A DNA stretch of 64,000 nt from VRUE01 sp963774555 (lineage in GTDB: Bacteria > Actinomycetota > Thermoleophilia > Solirubrobacterales > 70-9), in NCBI GenBank assembly GCA_963774555.1, contig CAVZFL010000001.1:992001-1056000 (forward strand). The letters run 5' to 3'. Shown here in pieces: positions 7,926-18,466 of this stretch; position 1 is the first letter of the stretch; every line of letters starts with the position of its first letter. The position numbers and the translations under genes are program-made. The notes under the pieces were generated by a model that did no database searches, was not told the origin of the DNA, and worked only from the letters and a program-made list of their open reading frames with translations.

Positions 7926-8519
7926 GTGCAATGCGCACACAATTGCGTGGTGTCCGTTGCGGCTCAGTACGCGATCGCGCTGGGGGTTGTCTTCGCAGTC
8001 AACCTGCTGCCCGCCTTCGGCCCGCCGACCTGGGCGGTGCTGCTCTTCTTCAGCATCGACTTCGACCTGCCCGGTCCGGCGCTGGTCCTCGGCGGCGCGC
8101 TTGCCGCGGCCTCGGGCCGGCTTCTGCTGGCCGGCGGCGCGCGGCGGCTCCGCCCGCGCTTCTCGGCCGCCCGGCTCGAGCGCCTCGACCGGACCGAGGC
8201 GGCGCTGACCGCCAACCGCACCCGCACCGCCGCCGGCCTCGGTCTCTTCCTGGTCTCGCCCCTGCCCTCCGGGCAGCTGTTCGTCGCCGCCGGCCTGATG
8301 ACCGTGCCGCTGCTGCCGCTCACCGCCGCATTTCTCTGTGGTCGCCTGGTCGCTTACTCGATCTACGTCAGCCTCGGCACGGTCGCGGCGCACAGCCTCG
8401 GCACGGTCGCGCTCGACGCGCTGACCTCGCCGCTGGGGATGGTCGTGCAGGTGCTGATGCTGGCCGGCTTGGCGATCCTCGTCGGCGGCGTGCGCCCGTA
8501 CGAAGAGAGCGATTCGTGA
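7926..8519 (+). CDS. Small multi-pass membrane protein
   Basis: About 190-197 aa, with four to five predicted membrane segments: AIALGVVFAVNLLPAFGPPT, ALVLGGALAAASGRLLLAGG, AAGLGLFLVSPLPSGQLFVA, LPLTAAFLCGRLVAYSIYVS and VVQVLMLAGLAILVGG. The motif GLFLVSPLPSGQLFVAAGL resembles VTT/DedA-like small membrane proteins, but I cannot assign a family firmly. ATG 7926 gives the longest form, while GTG 7947 or 7950 would remove a weak N-terminus. It is coupled by GTGA to the P-type ATPase that follows, so the two may work together. Confidence 0.65.
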   Translation: MQCAHNCVVSVAAQYAIALGVVFAVNLLPAFGPPTWAVLLFFSIDFDLPGPALVLGGALAAASGRLLLAGGARRLRPRFSAARLERLDRTEAALTANRTRTAAGLGLFLVSPLPSGQLFVAAGLMTVPLLPLTAAFLCGRLVAYSIYVSLGTVAAHSLGTVALDALTSPLGMVVQVLMLAGLAILVGGVRPYEESDS

Positions 8520-11258
8520 GCGAGGCAGGACCGGCGCCCGACCCGAACGAGCGCATCGACCTGCTGCTGCGCGACCTGCGGACCTCGCGCGGGGGCCTGA
8601 CCGAGCGCGAGGCCGAGCGGCGCCTGCTCGACCTACGGGCCCAACGAGCTGCAGCGCCGCGGCGGCCGGCGCTGGCCGCGCGAGCTGGCGCGCCAGTTCA
8701 CGCATCCGCTGGCGCTGCTGCTCTGGGGCGCCGCCGGCGCTCGCCGCGCTCGCCGGGATCGCGCCGGTGGCGATCGCCGTGGTCGTCGTGATCGTCCTCA
8801 ACGCCGCCTTCGCCTTCGCTCCAGGAGCAGCAGGCCGAGCGCGCGGTCGAGGCGCTGCAGGCGCTACCTGCCGCGCGCAGGCGACGGCGCTGCGCGACGG
8901 GCGGCCGCGCGCGGATCGAGGCGGCGCGCCTGGTGCCCGGCGACGTCCTCCTGATCGCCGAGGGCGACCGGATCTCCGCCGACGCGCGCCTGCTCGAGGG
9001 CGCGATCGAGGTCGACCTCTCGACCCTGACCGGCGAGTCGGTGCCGGTCTGCGCGCTCGGCCGCGACGGTCGACACCGACCGGCCGCTGCTCCAGGCCCG
9101 CGACCTCGTCTTCAGCGGCACCACCTGCACCGGCGGCGAGGCGCGGGCGCTGGTCTTCGCCACCGGGATGGGCGACCGAGCTCGGCCGCATCGCCGCCCT
9201 CTCGGAGCGGGTCGAGCAGCGAGGAGAGCCCGCTCGAGCACCAGGTGCGGCGGGTCGCCTGGCTGATCGCCGGCGATCGCGGTGGCGATGGGCATCGCCT
9301 TCATCCCGCTCGCCACGCTCGGCGCCGGCCTCTCCGTCTCCGACGCGCGTCGTCTTCGCGATCGGCCTGATCGTCGGCAACGTGCCCGAGGGCCTGCTGC
9401 CGGTGATCACGCTCGCGCTCGCCGTCGGCGTCCGCGGCCTGGTCCGCGCAGGGCGCCGTGGTCAAGCGGCTCAGCGCGGTCGAGACGCTCGGCTCGACCG
9501 ACGTCATCTGCACCGACAAGACCGGCACGCTGACCGAGAACCGGATGCGGGTGACGCGGGTCTGGACCGGCGAGCGCGAGCTCGACCTGGAGGCCGGGGA
9601 ACGGGGTCGTCGGGCGAGGCCTCCGTCCCGGCGGCTCGATCGCTCGCCACCGCGATGGCGGCCTGCAACAACGCCCGTCTCGGCGACGGCGGCGAGCCGG
9701 CCGGCGACCCGACCGAGGTCGCGATGCTGAGCGCCGCGCGGGCGGCTCGGCGCTGCCGAGCGGCGTCCGGCGAGCCGGCGGCGCGAGTTCCACTTCGACC
9801 CGGTGCTGAAGCTGATGTCGACGGTCGACGGCCGACGGCACGGCTCGTGGGTCAACACCAAGGGCGCGCCGGAGGCGGTCCTCGCCCGCTGCGCGAGTCG
9901 CGCCGGGGCGGACGGCCGCGAGATCCGCCTCGACGCGGGCGAGCGCCGGCGGCTGCGAGGCGCTGGTCGACGACTACGCCGGCCAGGGCCTGCGGGTGCT
10001 CGCCGTCGCGCGGCGCGCTCGGTGCCCGACGGCGTGCCCGCAGCGCCGCGAGGAGGCCGAGCGCGAGCTCGTCCTGCTCGGCCTCGTCGCGATGCTCGAC
10101 CCGCCGCGGGCCGAGGTCGCCGAGGCGGTCGCACGCTGCCACGCGGCCGGGATCCGGATCATCGTCGTCACCGGCGACCACCCGCTGACCGCGGCCGCGA
10201 TCGCGCGCCGGATCGGCATCGCCCGCGGCGAGCCCGCGGTCGTCACCGAGGAGGAGCTCGACGCGGATGAGCGAGGCCGAGCTCGACGACGCTGCTGCGC
10301 GAGGGCGACGGAGCTGATCTTCGCCCGCAGCGACGCCGGAGGCGAAGCTGCGGATCGCCGACGCGCTGCGCGCCGAGGGCCACGTCGTGGCGATGACCGG
10401 CGACGGCGTCAACGACGCGCCGGCGCTGCGCCGGCGCCGACATCGGCGTCGCGATGGGACGCTCGGGCACCGACGTCGCCCGCGAGGCCTCGACGATGGT
10501 GCTGACCGACGACAACTTCGCGACGATCGTCGCCGCGGTCGCGGCGGGGCGGCGGGTCTACGACAACATCCGCAAGTTCATCCTCTACATCTTCGCCCAC
10601 GCGACGCCGGAGGTGACGCCCTTCCTCGTCTTCGCGCTCGCCGGCGGCGCGATCCCGCTGCCGCTGACGGTGCTGCAGCTGCTCGCCTTCGACGTCGGCA
10701 CCGAGACGCTGCCGGCGCTCGCGCTCGGGCCGCGAGCCCGCCGAGCCGGGGATCATGGAGCGGCCGCCGCGGCCGCGCGGCCAGAGCATCATCACCAGGG
10801 CGATGCTGGTCCGGGCCTGGCTCTTCCTCGGCCTGATCGCGGCGGCGCTCTCGATGGCCGCCTTCTTCTACGTGCTGCTCAGGGCGGGCTGGCATCCCGG
10901 CGACCCGGTCGACGCGGGCGACCCGCTCCACCACGCCTACCAGCAGGCGACGACGATGACGTTCCTCTGGATGGTCGTCGGCCAGATCGGCACCGCGTTC
11001 GCCGCCCGCACCGAGCGCGCCTCGCTGCGCTCGGTCGGCGTCTTCAGCAACCGGCTGCTGCTCTGGGGCATCGCCTTCGAGCTGGCGCTGGCGGCGCTGC
11101 TGATCTACGTGCCGCTGCTCCAGGACCTGCTCGGCACCGCCTCGCTGCCGGCCTCCGACCTGGCGATCCTGCTGCCGTTCCCGTTCATCGTCTGGGGCGC
11201 CGACGAGCTGCGCCGCTGGTATGCGCGGCGCAAATTCCGACTACAGCGGTTGCCCTGA
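8516..11258 (+). CDS. Type II cation-transporting P-type ATPase (multiply frameshifted)
   Basis: All the landmarks of a roughly 900-residue P2-type ATPase are present but spread over three frames. They include LVPGDVLLIAEGDRISADAR and LSTLTGESVPV (actuator), IVGNVPEGLLPVITLALAV (M4), DVICTDKTGTLTENRMRVTR (phosphorylated Asp), WVNTKGAPEAVLARC (nucleotide site), GLVAMLDPPR, IRIIVVTGDHP and VVAMTGDGVNDAPAL. C-terminal helices end IVWGADELRRWYARR. At least ten frame changes fall between 8,640 and 10,760, mostly explained by one extra G or C. Such intact motifs argue for base errors. PEGLLP in M4 fits the Ca/Na/K group, but the ion is unknown. Confidence 0.85.
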
Positions 11259-11264
11259 GGAGAT

Positions 11265-13722
11265 TCATTCCATCACGCGCAGCGTCGAGGGCACGTCCAT
11301 ATTGCGGATCCGGCGGGCGCTCAGCAGCGGCGCCAGCGCGACCGAGGTGATGCTGACCGTCGCTGCGACCACCAGAGAAGTCGGTGCAATGTCGGTCACC
11401 AGGCCGAGGTCGGGAAGGGTTTCGGGGAGGGTCTGGTTGACGACCCAGCTGGTGACGAGGAAGCCGCCCGCGAGGCCGACGAGGGCGCCGAGAAGGCCGG
11501 CGATCAGGCTCTCGGCGACCGTCAGGGCCATCGCCCTCCTCGCGGTGACGCCGAAGGCGAGCATGGTCGCGTTCTCCCGGCGGCGCTCGTCGAGGCCGAT
11601 CGCCGAGGAGTTGAAGGCGATCAGCACTGCCAAGGCGAGGGCGAATCCCTCGATCAGCCGCAGCACGCCGATGAAGTCGTCGAGCCGCTCGCGCACGAAC
11701 TGGGTGGTAGCCGTAGCGCGCTCGACCGAGGCGACCGCGGGGGCCCGGAAGAGCGCCCGCGCGACCTGGTTCTCCGACGCCCCCGGCTCCGGCGTGGCCG
11801 AGATCTGGTTGGCGACGCCCGGGAGGCCGGCGGCGACAGCGACCGAGCGATCCATGTAGGCGAAGGTGCGGAACGGGTCGGGGTGCAAGCCGCTCACCCG
11901 CACCTCCGCCGTTGCCTCCGCGTAACTCCCGCCCTGGCGTTGGGGATAGGAGATCACGATCCGGTCGCCGACTGTGACGCCGAGGTCGCTTGCCGCCTTT
12001 TCGGAGATCACGATCCCGGGACGGCCGGGCGCGGGTGCCCCTCCCGAGGCGATCGTCGGCGCCCAGATCGGGCTGGCGAAGTCGAGCAGCGTGACCGAGC
12101 CCTCGAAGGCCTCGGCGCCCGGCGCCGAGAGCCTCATGGGCAGGGTGAGCTGCGGTTCGGCCGCGGCGACCCCCGGGGCGGCCGCGACGACCCGGCGCGC
12201 GGTGCGCACGCTGCGAAAGCCGTCGAGCGAGATGACGATGCGGTTCGGATTGCCGTGGGCGACCTCCGCTTCGCTGCGGTCGACGGTGGCGCCGAAGGAG
12301 TCGATCAGGCCGAGGAAGGCGACGAGGACGCTCAGCACCGCGCCGACCCCCAGCACCGTAAGCAGGGTGCGGCGGGGCGCCCGCAGGGTGTTGCGCAGCG
12401 GCATCTGGGCCAGGCTCGACCCCGGCAGGGGCAGGCGCTTGGCCAGGCGCGCGATGCCGCTGCCGCGGGCGGAGCGGAAGCCGACCCGGATCGCCTCCAC
12501 CGGCGTCTGCCTCAACCCTCGCCACACCGGGATCGCGGTGGCGAGGATCGGCAGCACAAGGCCGATGACGGCGGCGCGGGCGAAGACGCCGAGCTCGAAC
12601 GGCGTTCGCATCTGCGGCAGCGGCAGCAGCCCTTCGAGGACGCCGCGGAAGATCTCGCCCATCATCAGGCCGAGGGCGAGGCCCAGCAGCGTCCCCGCAA
12701 CCGCGATCTGGACGCCGAGCAGCAGCGGCCGGATCGCCAGCTCCCGCGGCGGCACCCCGAGCGCCATCCCGATCCCGATCTCACGCCGCTGCGCCTCGAC
12801 GATCCGCGTCGCCAGGTTGAAGGCGGCGAGCGCGGCGCCGGCGAGGATCAGGAAGGCGAAGACGTCGAACATCTGCTGGTCGCCGCTGGCGTCCTTGTAG
12901 AGGACGCGGTGGGCGGGGTCTTCGGCAAGGGTCGTCACTTCGCCACTTAGGCCAGCGGCGCCGAGGGAGCGCTCCAGCTGGCGCCGCACCGCACCGGCAT
13001 CGGCGCCGGGACGCAGCCGCATCGCGGCGTCGTTCACCTCGGCCCGACCGCCGCCGAGCCGCTGCGCCGTGCGCAGCGAGGTGAAGAGGACGGCGAACTG
13101 CGCCTCGGCGCCGCCGAAGTCGCCGCCGCCGGGGCGGGTGACCATGAAGTACTCGGGCGAACCGCCGACCCCGACGTAGCGCAGGCGCCGCTCGCCTGGG
13201 AAGCGCAGCTCACCCTGCGCCGGCAGGTCGTGGTAGGCGGCGAAGCCGCGCTCGAGCACGGTGACCGGCCTGCCTTCGTCGGCGGCGCGCAGAGCGCGGC
13301 CGGACTCGGCGTAGACGCCGTCGATGGCGGGCCCGTTGGGGCCCGAGCGGCGAGCCGACGACTTCGGCCGGGGTCAGCAGCGCTTCGGCACCGGGGCGCG
13401 GCACCTCGACCTGGGTCGGCAGGCGCAGGCGCTCCTCGGCCGCCTGCACCTGCCCGGCAGCCGGGATCCCGCGGATCAGCCGCGCCAGCGACCCGGGCGG
13501 CGCGCTCGTCCCCTCGGTCAACGAGATCTCGAGGTCGTGGGCGTGCAGGGCTTCGTAGCTGGCGTCGTTGGAGGCGATCCGCCAGTCCTCCATGCTGCCG
13601 AGGCCGGCGTTGACGCCGGTGCCGATCGCCAGCACCAGCCCGATCGCCAGGACCAGGGCCCAGCGGCCGCGCAGATCGCGGAGCGACCAGCGCAGCCAGA
13701 GGCCGAGCCGCCCGATCCTCAC
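11265..13722 (-). CDS. FtsX-like ABC transporter permease (one frameshift)
   Basis: A MacB/LolC-type permease of about 815 aa with two FtsX units. The N-terminus (GTG 13722, RIGRLGLWLRWSLRDLRGRW, then VLAIGLVLAIGTGVNAGLGS) is in one frame to about 13,350, and the remainder is in another. Membrane segments include LILAGAALAAFNLATRIVEA, LLGVQIAVAGTLLGLALGLM, TLLTVLGVGAVLSVLVAFLG, RLIEGFALALAVLIAFNSSA and SLVVAATVSITSVALAPLL, with large extracytoplasmic loops between. It overlaps the ATPase gene by GTGA. Such pairs move lipids, lipoproteins or hydrophobic compounds outward, and the substrate here is unknown. Confidence 0.85.
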
Positions 13723-14444
13723 CAGCGCAGCTCGGCGATGTCGGCGGGGCCGCCCGGGTTGGGCGCGTCGGAGACGATCCGGCCGCTGGAGAGCTCGACC
13801 ACCCGGTGGGCGACGCGGGCGATCTCGCGGTTGTGGGTGACGATCAGCACGGCGGTGTCCTCGCTGTGGGTCTGCTCGTGCAGCAGCTCGAGGATCTGCA
13901 CGCCGGTGCGGAAGTCCAGCTCCCCGGTCGGCTCGTCGGCGAGCAGGATCGGGTTGCGGGTCGCCAGTGCCCGCGCGATCGCCACCCGCTGCTGCTCGCC
14001 CCCGGAGAGCTCGTGCGGGAAGTGGCCGCCCCGAGCGCCGAGGCCGACGCGGTCGAGCGTCTCGACGGCGATCGCGCGGGCCTCGCCGCGGCCGCTGACG
14101 TCGGCGCCGAACTCGACGTTCTCGAGCGCCGTCAGCGCCGGGAAGAGGTTGAAGGTCTGGAAGATGAAGCTGACGGTCCGGCGGCGGAAGGCGAACAGCT
14201 CGGAGCGCGAAGCGTCGCTGATGTCGGTTCCGCCGATCCTCACCGTGCCCTCGGTTGGCGAGTCGAGGGCGCCGATCATGTTCAGCAGCGTCGTCTTGCC
14301 GCTCCCCGAGGGGCCGAGGACGACGACGAACTCGCCGCGCTCGATCCGCAGGTCGACCTGCTCCAGCGCGGTCACCGTCACGTCACCCATGTCGTAGCGG
14401 CGGGCGACGCCCGCCAGCTCGACCAGCGTTCTCTGCTCCGGCAT
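13719..14444 (-). CDS. ABC transporter ATP-binding protein, LolD/MacB type
   Basis: A complete 241-aa nucleotide-binding protein: Walker A GPSGSGKTTLLN, Q-loop FIFQTFNLFPALTALENVEF, signature LSGGEQQRVAIARAL, Walker B ILLADEPTGELD, H-loop VLIVTHNREIA. Length, the LADEPTGELD form and an FtsX partner place it in the LolD/MacB (MJ0796) family. The start at 14444 (PEQRTLVELAGVARRYDM) is chosen because the frame upstream is the shadow of the frameshifted PEP synthase. It is translationally coupled to the permease. Confidence 0.9.
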   Translation of the reverse strand: MPEQRTLVELAGVARRYDMGDVTVTALEQVDLRIERGEFVVVLGPSGSGKTTLLNMIGALDSPTEGTVRIGGTDISDASRSELFAFRRRTVSFIFQTFNLFPALTALENVEFGADVSGRGEARAIAVETLDRVGLGARGGHFPHELSGGEQQRVAIARALATRNPILLADEPTGELDFRTGVQILELLHEQTHSEDTAVLIVTHNREIARVAHRVVELSSGRIVSDAPNPGGPADIAELRW

Positions 14445-14452
14445 TCGTCGCC

Positions 14453-16803
14453 TTAGGTGGTACGCGCGGCGTCGAGCAGCAGCCGCTGCTCGGCCGCGGC
14501 GATCAGCCGCCGGGTGCGGTCGACGGCGTCGATGTTGACCGAGATCGCGTCGATCCCGGCGCGGACCAGCAGCTCGGCGTACTCGGGGTGGACCGAGGGC
14601 GCCTGGCCGCAGATCGAGGTCTGCAGGCCGAGCTCCCGGGCGCGCGGCAGCAGCTGCGCGATGTATTCGGTCGACGGCGGGGTCGCGCTCGTCGAAGACC
14701 TCGGCGACCAGCTCGGAGTCGCGGTCGGCGCCGAGCACGAGCTGGGTCAGGTCGTTGGAGCCGATCGAGATCCCGGCGACGCCGAGCTCGGCGTAGCGCG
14801 GGAGGTGGAAGAGGACCGAGGGCACCTCGGCCATCACCCAGAGCTCGAAGCCGGGCCGCGCGAGCAGCCCGGCCGCCTCGATCTGCGCGCGGCACGGCGA
14901 CCAGCTCGCGCGGGGTGCGGACGAAGGGGATCATCACGTGGAAGTTCGTCGTGGCCGGCGTCCCAGACGCGGCGCGATCGCCTCCAGCTCGAGCCGCAGC
15001 AGGTCGGGCTCGCGCGTGTAGCGCAGCGCGCCGCGGTAGCCGATCATCGGGTTCGCCTCCTCGCGGCTCGAAGCGCTCGCCGCCCTCGCAGGCCGCGGAA
15101 CTCGTTGGTGCGGAAGTCGATCGTGCGGTAGGTGATCGGCCGCGGCGCGAAGGCGTCGGCGAAGGCGGTCAGCGAGTCGGCCATGCGTTCGACGAACTCT
15201 CGCTGCGCCCCTCCTCGAGCAGCAGCCGCGGGTGGACGCCCTCGAGCGCCTCGACCACCATCAGCTCGGCGCGCAGCAGGCCGCACGCCGTCGACGTCGA
15301 GCGCCGCCGCGCGCTCCAGCTGCGAGGGCTCGGAGAGGTTGACGCAGGAGCTTGGTGCCGGTCGACCGGCGGCGACGCGCGCGGCCGGCCGCGGACTGGC
15401 GGCCTCGGCGCCGCCGGCGGCGCTGCGCGAGTCGCCCTCGCTGACCGTGCCGCGCGCCGGCGTCGACGGTGACCAGCTCGCCGTCGCGCAGCACCTTGGT
15501 CGCCTCGGCGGTGCCGACGACGCAGGGGATGCCGAGCTCGCGCGAGACGATCGCCGCGTGGCAGGTCATCCCGCCGGAGTCGGTGACGATCGCCGCCGCG
15601 CGGCGCATCAGCGGCACCCAGTCGGGCGCGGTCATGTGGGTGACGAGCATCTCGCCGTCGGCCAGCTCGGCGCCGCCGTCGAGCGCGCGCGACGACCCGC
15701 ACCGGGCCGGCCGCGACGCCGGGCGCCGCGCCGAGCCCGCGGACCAGCACCGCGCCGGCGGCCGTCCGGCTCGGGCTCGGCCAGCGCCTCGCCGCCGATC
15801 GCGGTGACCGGCCGCGACTGCAGCATCCAGATCGCGCCGTCGGCGTCGAACGCCCACTCGGTGTCCTGCGGCGAGCCGTAGTGCGCTCGATCTCGACGCC
15901 CGAGGTCGGCGACGCTGCGCACCTCGTCGTCGCTGAGCACCGGCTGCTCGGCCTCGTGCTCGCTCGAGCTCGCGCGTCGTCGTGCCGCCGTCGCCGTCGG
16001 GCTCGATCGTCAGCTCCTTGCGCCGCACTTCGCGCCGCTCGATCGTCAGCTTCTCCTTGTCGACGACGTAGCGGTCGGGCGAGACCGAGCCGGAGACGAC
16101 CGACTCGCCGAGGCCGAAGGCGCCCTCGATCACGAGCCGGTCGGTCGCCCCGGAGGCGGGGTCGATCGTGAACATCACGCCGGCGCGGGTCGAGGCGATC
16201 TGGCGCTGGACGACGACGGCGATGTCCATGTCGGCCTGGCCGAAGCCGCGCTTGGCGCGGTAGTAGATCGTGCGGGCGCCGAACAGCGAGGCCCAGCAGC
16301 GCGCGCACCGCCTCCAGCGTCGCCTCGGCGCCGCGCACGTTGAGGAAGGTCTCGTTCATGCCGGCGAAGGAGGCCGACTCGGTGTCCTCGGCGGTCGCCG
16401 AGGAGCGGACCGCGACCGGCGCGGTCGGGTCCTCGCTCGCGGCGAGCCGCCCGTAGGCGTCGCGGATCGCGTCGGCGAGCCACTCGGGCAGCGGCTCGGC
16501 GTCGACCATCGGCCCGCACGTCGGTCGCTCGCCCGTTCGAGCTCCGCGGTGTCGCTCGACGTCGACCGCGGCGAGGCGCTGCTCGATCCGCTCGCGCAGG
16601 CCGCCGCCGTCGCAGAAGGCGGCGTAGGCGGGGGCGCCGACGACGAAGCCGGGCGGGACCGGGAAGCCGGCGGCGGTCAGCTCGCCGAGGTTCGCGCCCT
16701 TGCCGCCGGCGTAGTCGACGTCGGCGCGGGAGAGTCGCCCGAAATCCCGCACGGCGTCGCGGCCGCGCCGGCCGCCGGGGCTGAGCCTGCGCGTCGCGCT
16801 CAT
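14453..16803 (-). CDS. ppsA: Phosphoenolpyruvate synthase (frameshifted)
   Basis: Converts pyruvate, ATP and water to PEP, AMP and phosphate in gluconeogenesis. Visible in order are DYAGGKGANLGELTAAGFPV, VRSSATAEDTESASFAGMNE, VMFTIDPASGATDRLVIEGA with FGLGESVVSGSVSPDRYVVD, the phosphohistidine domain GGMTCHAAIVSRELGIPCVV, and the barrel end ISIGSNDLTQLVLGADRDSE. The total span (about 780 codons) suits the family. The parts lie in three minus-strand frames with about ten shifts, so it is unreadable as a single ORF here. The ATG at 16803 overlaps the stop of the stress-protein gene (ATGA), and the stop is TAA at 14,453-14,455. Confidence 0.85.
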
Positions 16804-17641
16804 GGTCGCGGCACCACCAGGACCGGACAGGGGGCCATGTGGACCAGCCGGGTGCGAGACCGAGCCGAGCAGGACCCGGGTCGACCGGGCCGTAGCCCGC
16901 GAGCCGGCGACGAGCAGGTCGATCCCGTCCTCGCAGGCGCCGGCCAGCGCCTCCGCCGGCGCGCCGTCGAGCCGGCGGCCTTCGACCGGCGACCGCGTCG
17001 CCGATCGCGTCGACGCCCTCGCTGATGACCCGGTCGGGGTCCGGGCGGGTTCGATCGGCGTGTAGCCGACGCCGCCCGGTAGCGGCGCCGGGGGCGCGAC
17101 GACGGTAAGACCTGGATCGATGGCGTGGCTCGCTTCGGCCACGCTTCGGCGCCCGCGCAGCGCCGCCTTGGCTTCGGGGGTGCCGTCGTAGGCGACGGCG
17201 ATCGTCGCAAGGGGTCGTGGCCTGCGCCGGCGTAGCCGCGGGGGGCGACGATGACGGCGCAGGGGGCGCCGTGCAGGAGGTTCTCGGCGACGCTGCCGAT
17301 CAGCGCGCGGCCGAGCGCGCCGCGATGGGGCGAGCCGACGACGATCGTGTCGACGTGCTCGCGTCTCGGCGAGGTCGGTCATCACGCCGGCCGGCGAGCC
17401 GCCGCCGAAGGCCCGCGTCTCGACCTCGAGGCCGGCGAGGCGCTCGCGCGCCTCCTCCAACAGCGGCTCGGCCTCCGCCGGCCGCCGTCCTCTTCGAGTT
17501 CGGTGAAATCGACCGGCAGCGGCCCGTAGGGGATCACCGCGACGACGAGGGCGCTGCCTCCGCGAGCGTGCCGATCGCCCGCGCCAGCTCGAGCGCGTCC
17601 CGTCCCCCCTCGCTGCCGTCGAAGCCGACCAGTAGCCGCAA
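16800..17641 (-). CDS. Tandem universal stress protein (frameshifted)
   Basis: Two UspA-type domains. The first opens LRLLVGFDGSEGGRDALELA at a TTG start (17641) preceded by a GGGGGTAAGG site, with AALVVAVIPYGPLPVDFTEL. The second opens ATIAVAYDGTPEAKAALRG and ends LGSVS, then PVLVVPRP before the TGA. Conserved nucleotide-loop pieces are seen (DTIVVGSPHRGALGRALIGS reconstructs across frames near 17,300-17,340). Several shifts lie between 17,000 and 17,500. Universal stress proteins bind ATP/AMP and respond to growth arrest or hypoxia, and coupling to ppsA suggests a carbon-starvation context. Confidence 0.7.
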
Positions 17642-17791
17642 CGCCTTACCCCCTCTGTCGTGGTCGTCCGCTCTGCACCGCTGGGGCGAATCTATGCGTG
17701 TCCGCCCCCGCTGCCATCGGTGGAAAGCCGAAGACAGTCCTGGGAAATACCCCGATGATTCGGGCGCGGACCCGGCGCAGAATGACCGTGG

Positions 17792-18466
17792 ATGCGTTTT
17801 GCAGAGGCCGACTCGAGATCACGACGCTTCGCCGACAGGCGCGAGGCGGGAAGAGCGCTCGCCGAGCGCCTGCTGCCGCTGGCGGACGAGCAGCCGGTCG
17901 TCGTCGGCCTGCCCCGCGGGGGCGTTCCGCTTGCCGAGGAGGTCGCCGCTGCGCTGGGCGCGCCGCTGGAGATCCTCGCCGTGCGCAAGCTCGGCGCCCC
18001 GCACAATCCCGAGTACGGGATCGGCGCGATCGCCGAGGACGGCACGCGCGTGATCGACCCCGAGGCGCTGGCAGTGCTGGGTATCGAGAACCGCGCCCTC
18101 GAGGAGATCGTCGCCCGTGAGACCGTTGAGCTGCGCCGCCGCCTCGCCGCCTACCGCGGCGATCGGGCGCCGCTGCCGCTTGCGGGCCGCACCGTGATCG
18201 TGGTCGACGACGGCGTCGCCACTGGGGTCACCGACACCGCCGCCCTGCGCGCGGTCCGCCGTCGCGGGCCGCGGCGGACGATCCTCGCCGTGCCGGTCTG
18301 CGCGCCCGATTCGCTCGCCCGCCTGCAGGGCGAGGCCGACGAGGTCGTCTGCCTGGTCGCGCCGCCGCAGCTCCAGGGCGTGGGCCAGTGGTACGACGAC
18401 TTCTCCCAGGTCTCCGACCGCGAGGTGATCGCCGCTCTCGGCTCAGCGAGGGGTGCGCCAGCGTGA
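17792..18466 (+). CDS. Phosphoribosyltransferase-domain protein
   Basis: A 224-aa type I PRTase fold. The PRPP loop is TVIVVDDGVATGVT, preceded by the hood region QPVVVGLPRGGVPLAEEVAA and APLEILAVRKLGAPHNPEYG. Stand-alone proteins of this form are common in soil actinobacteria, often beside stress proteins. Their substrate is unsettled and purine or pyrimidine salvage cannot be assumed. Its end overlaps the following gene (GTG 18463, TGA 18464-18466), so they are co-translated. Confidence 0.85.
   Translation: MRFAEADSRSRRFADRREAGRALAERLLPLADEQPVVVGLPRGGVPLAEEVAAALGAPLEILAVRKLGAPHNPEYGIGAIAEDGTRVIDPEALAVLGIENRALEEIVARETVELRRRLAAYRGDRAPLPLAGRTVIVVDDGVATGVTDTAALRAVRRRGPRRTILAVPVCAPDSLARLQGEADEVVCLVAPPQLQGVGQWYDDFSQVSDREVIAALGSARGAPA

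Noticed and set aside
8516..11258. The first P-type ATPase as a true pseudogene
   Set aside because: All catalytic motifs survive between shifts and the shifts share a single error type, which fits sequencing errors better than decay.
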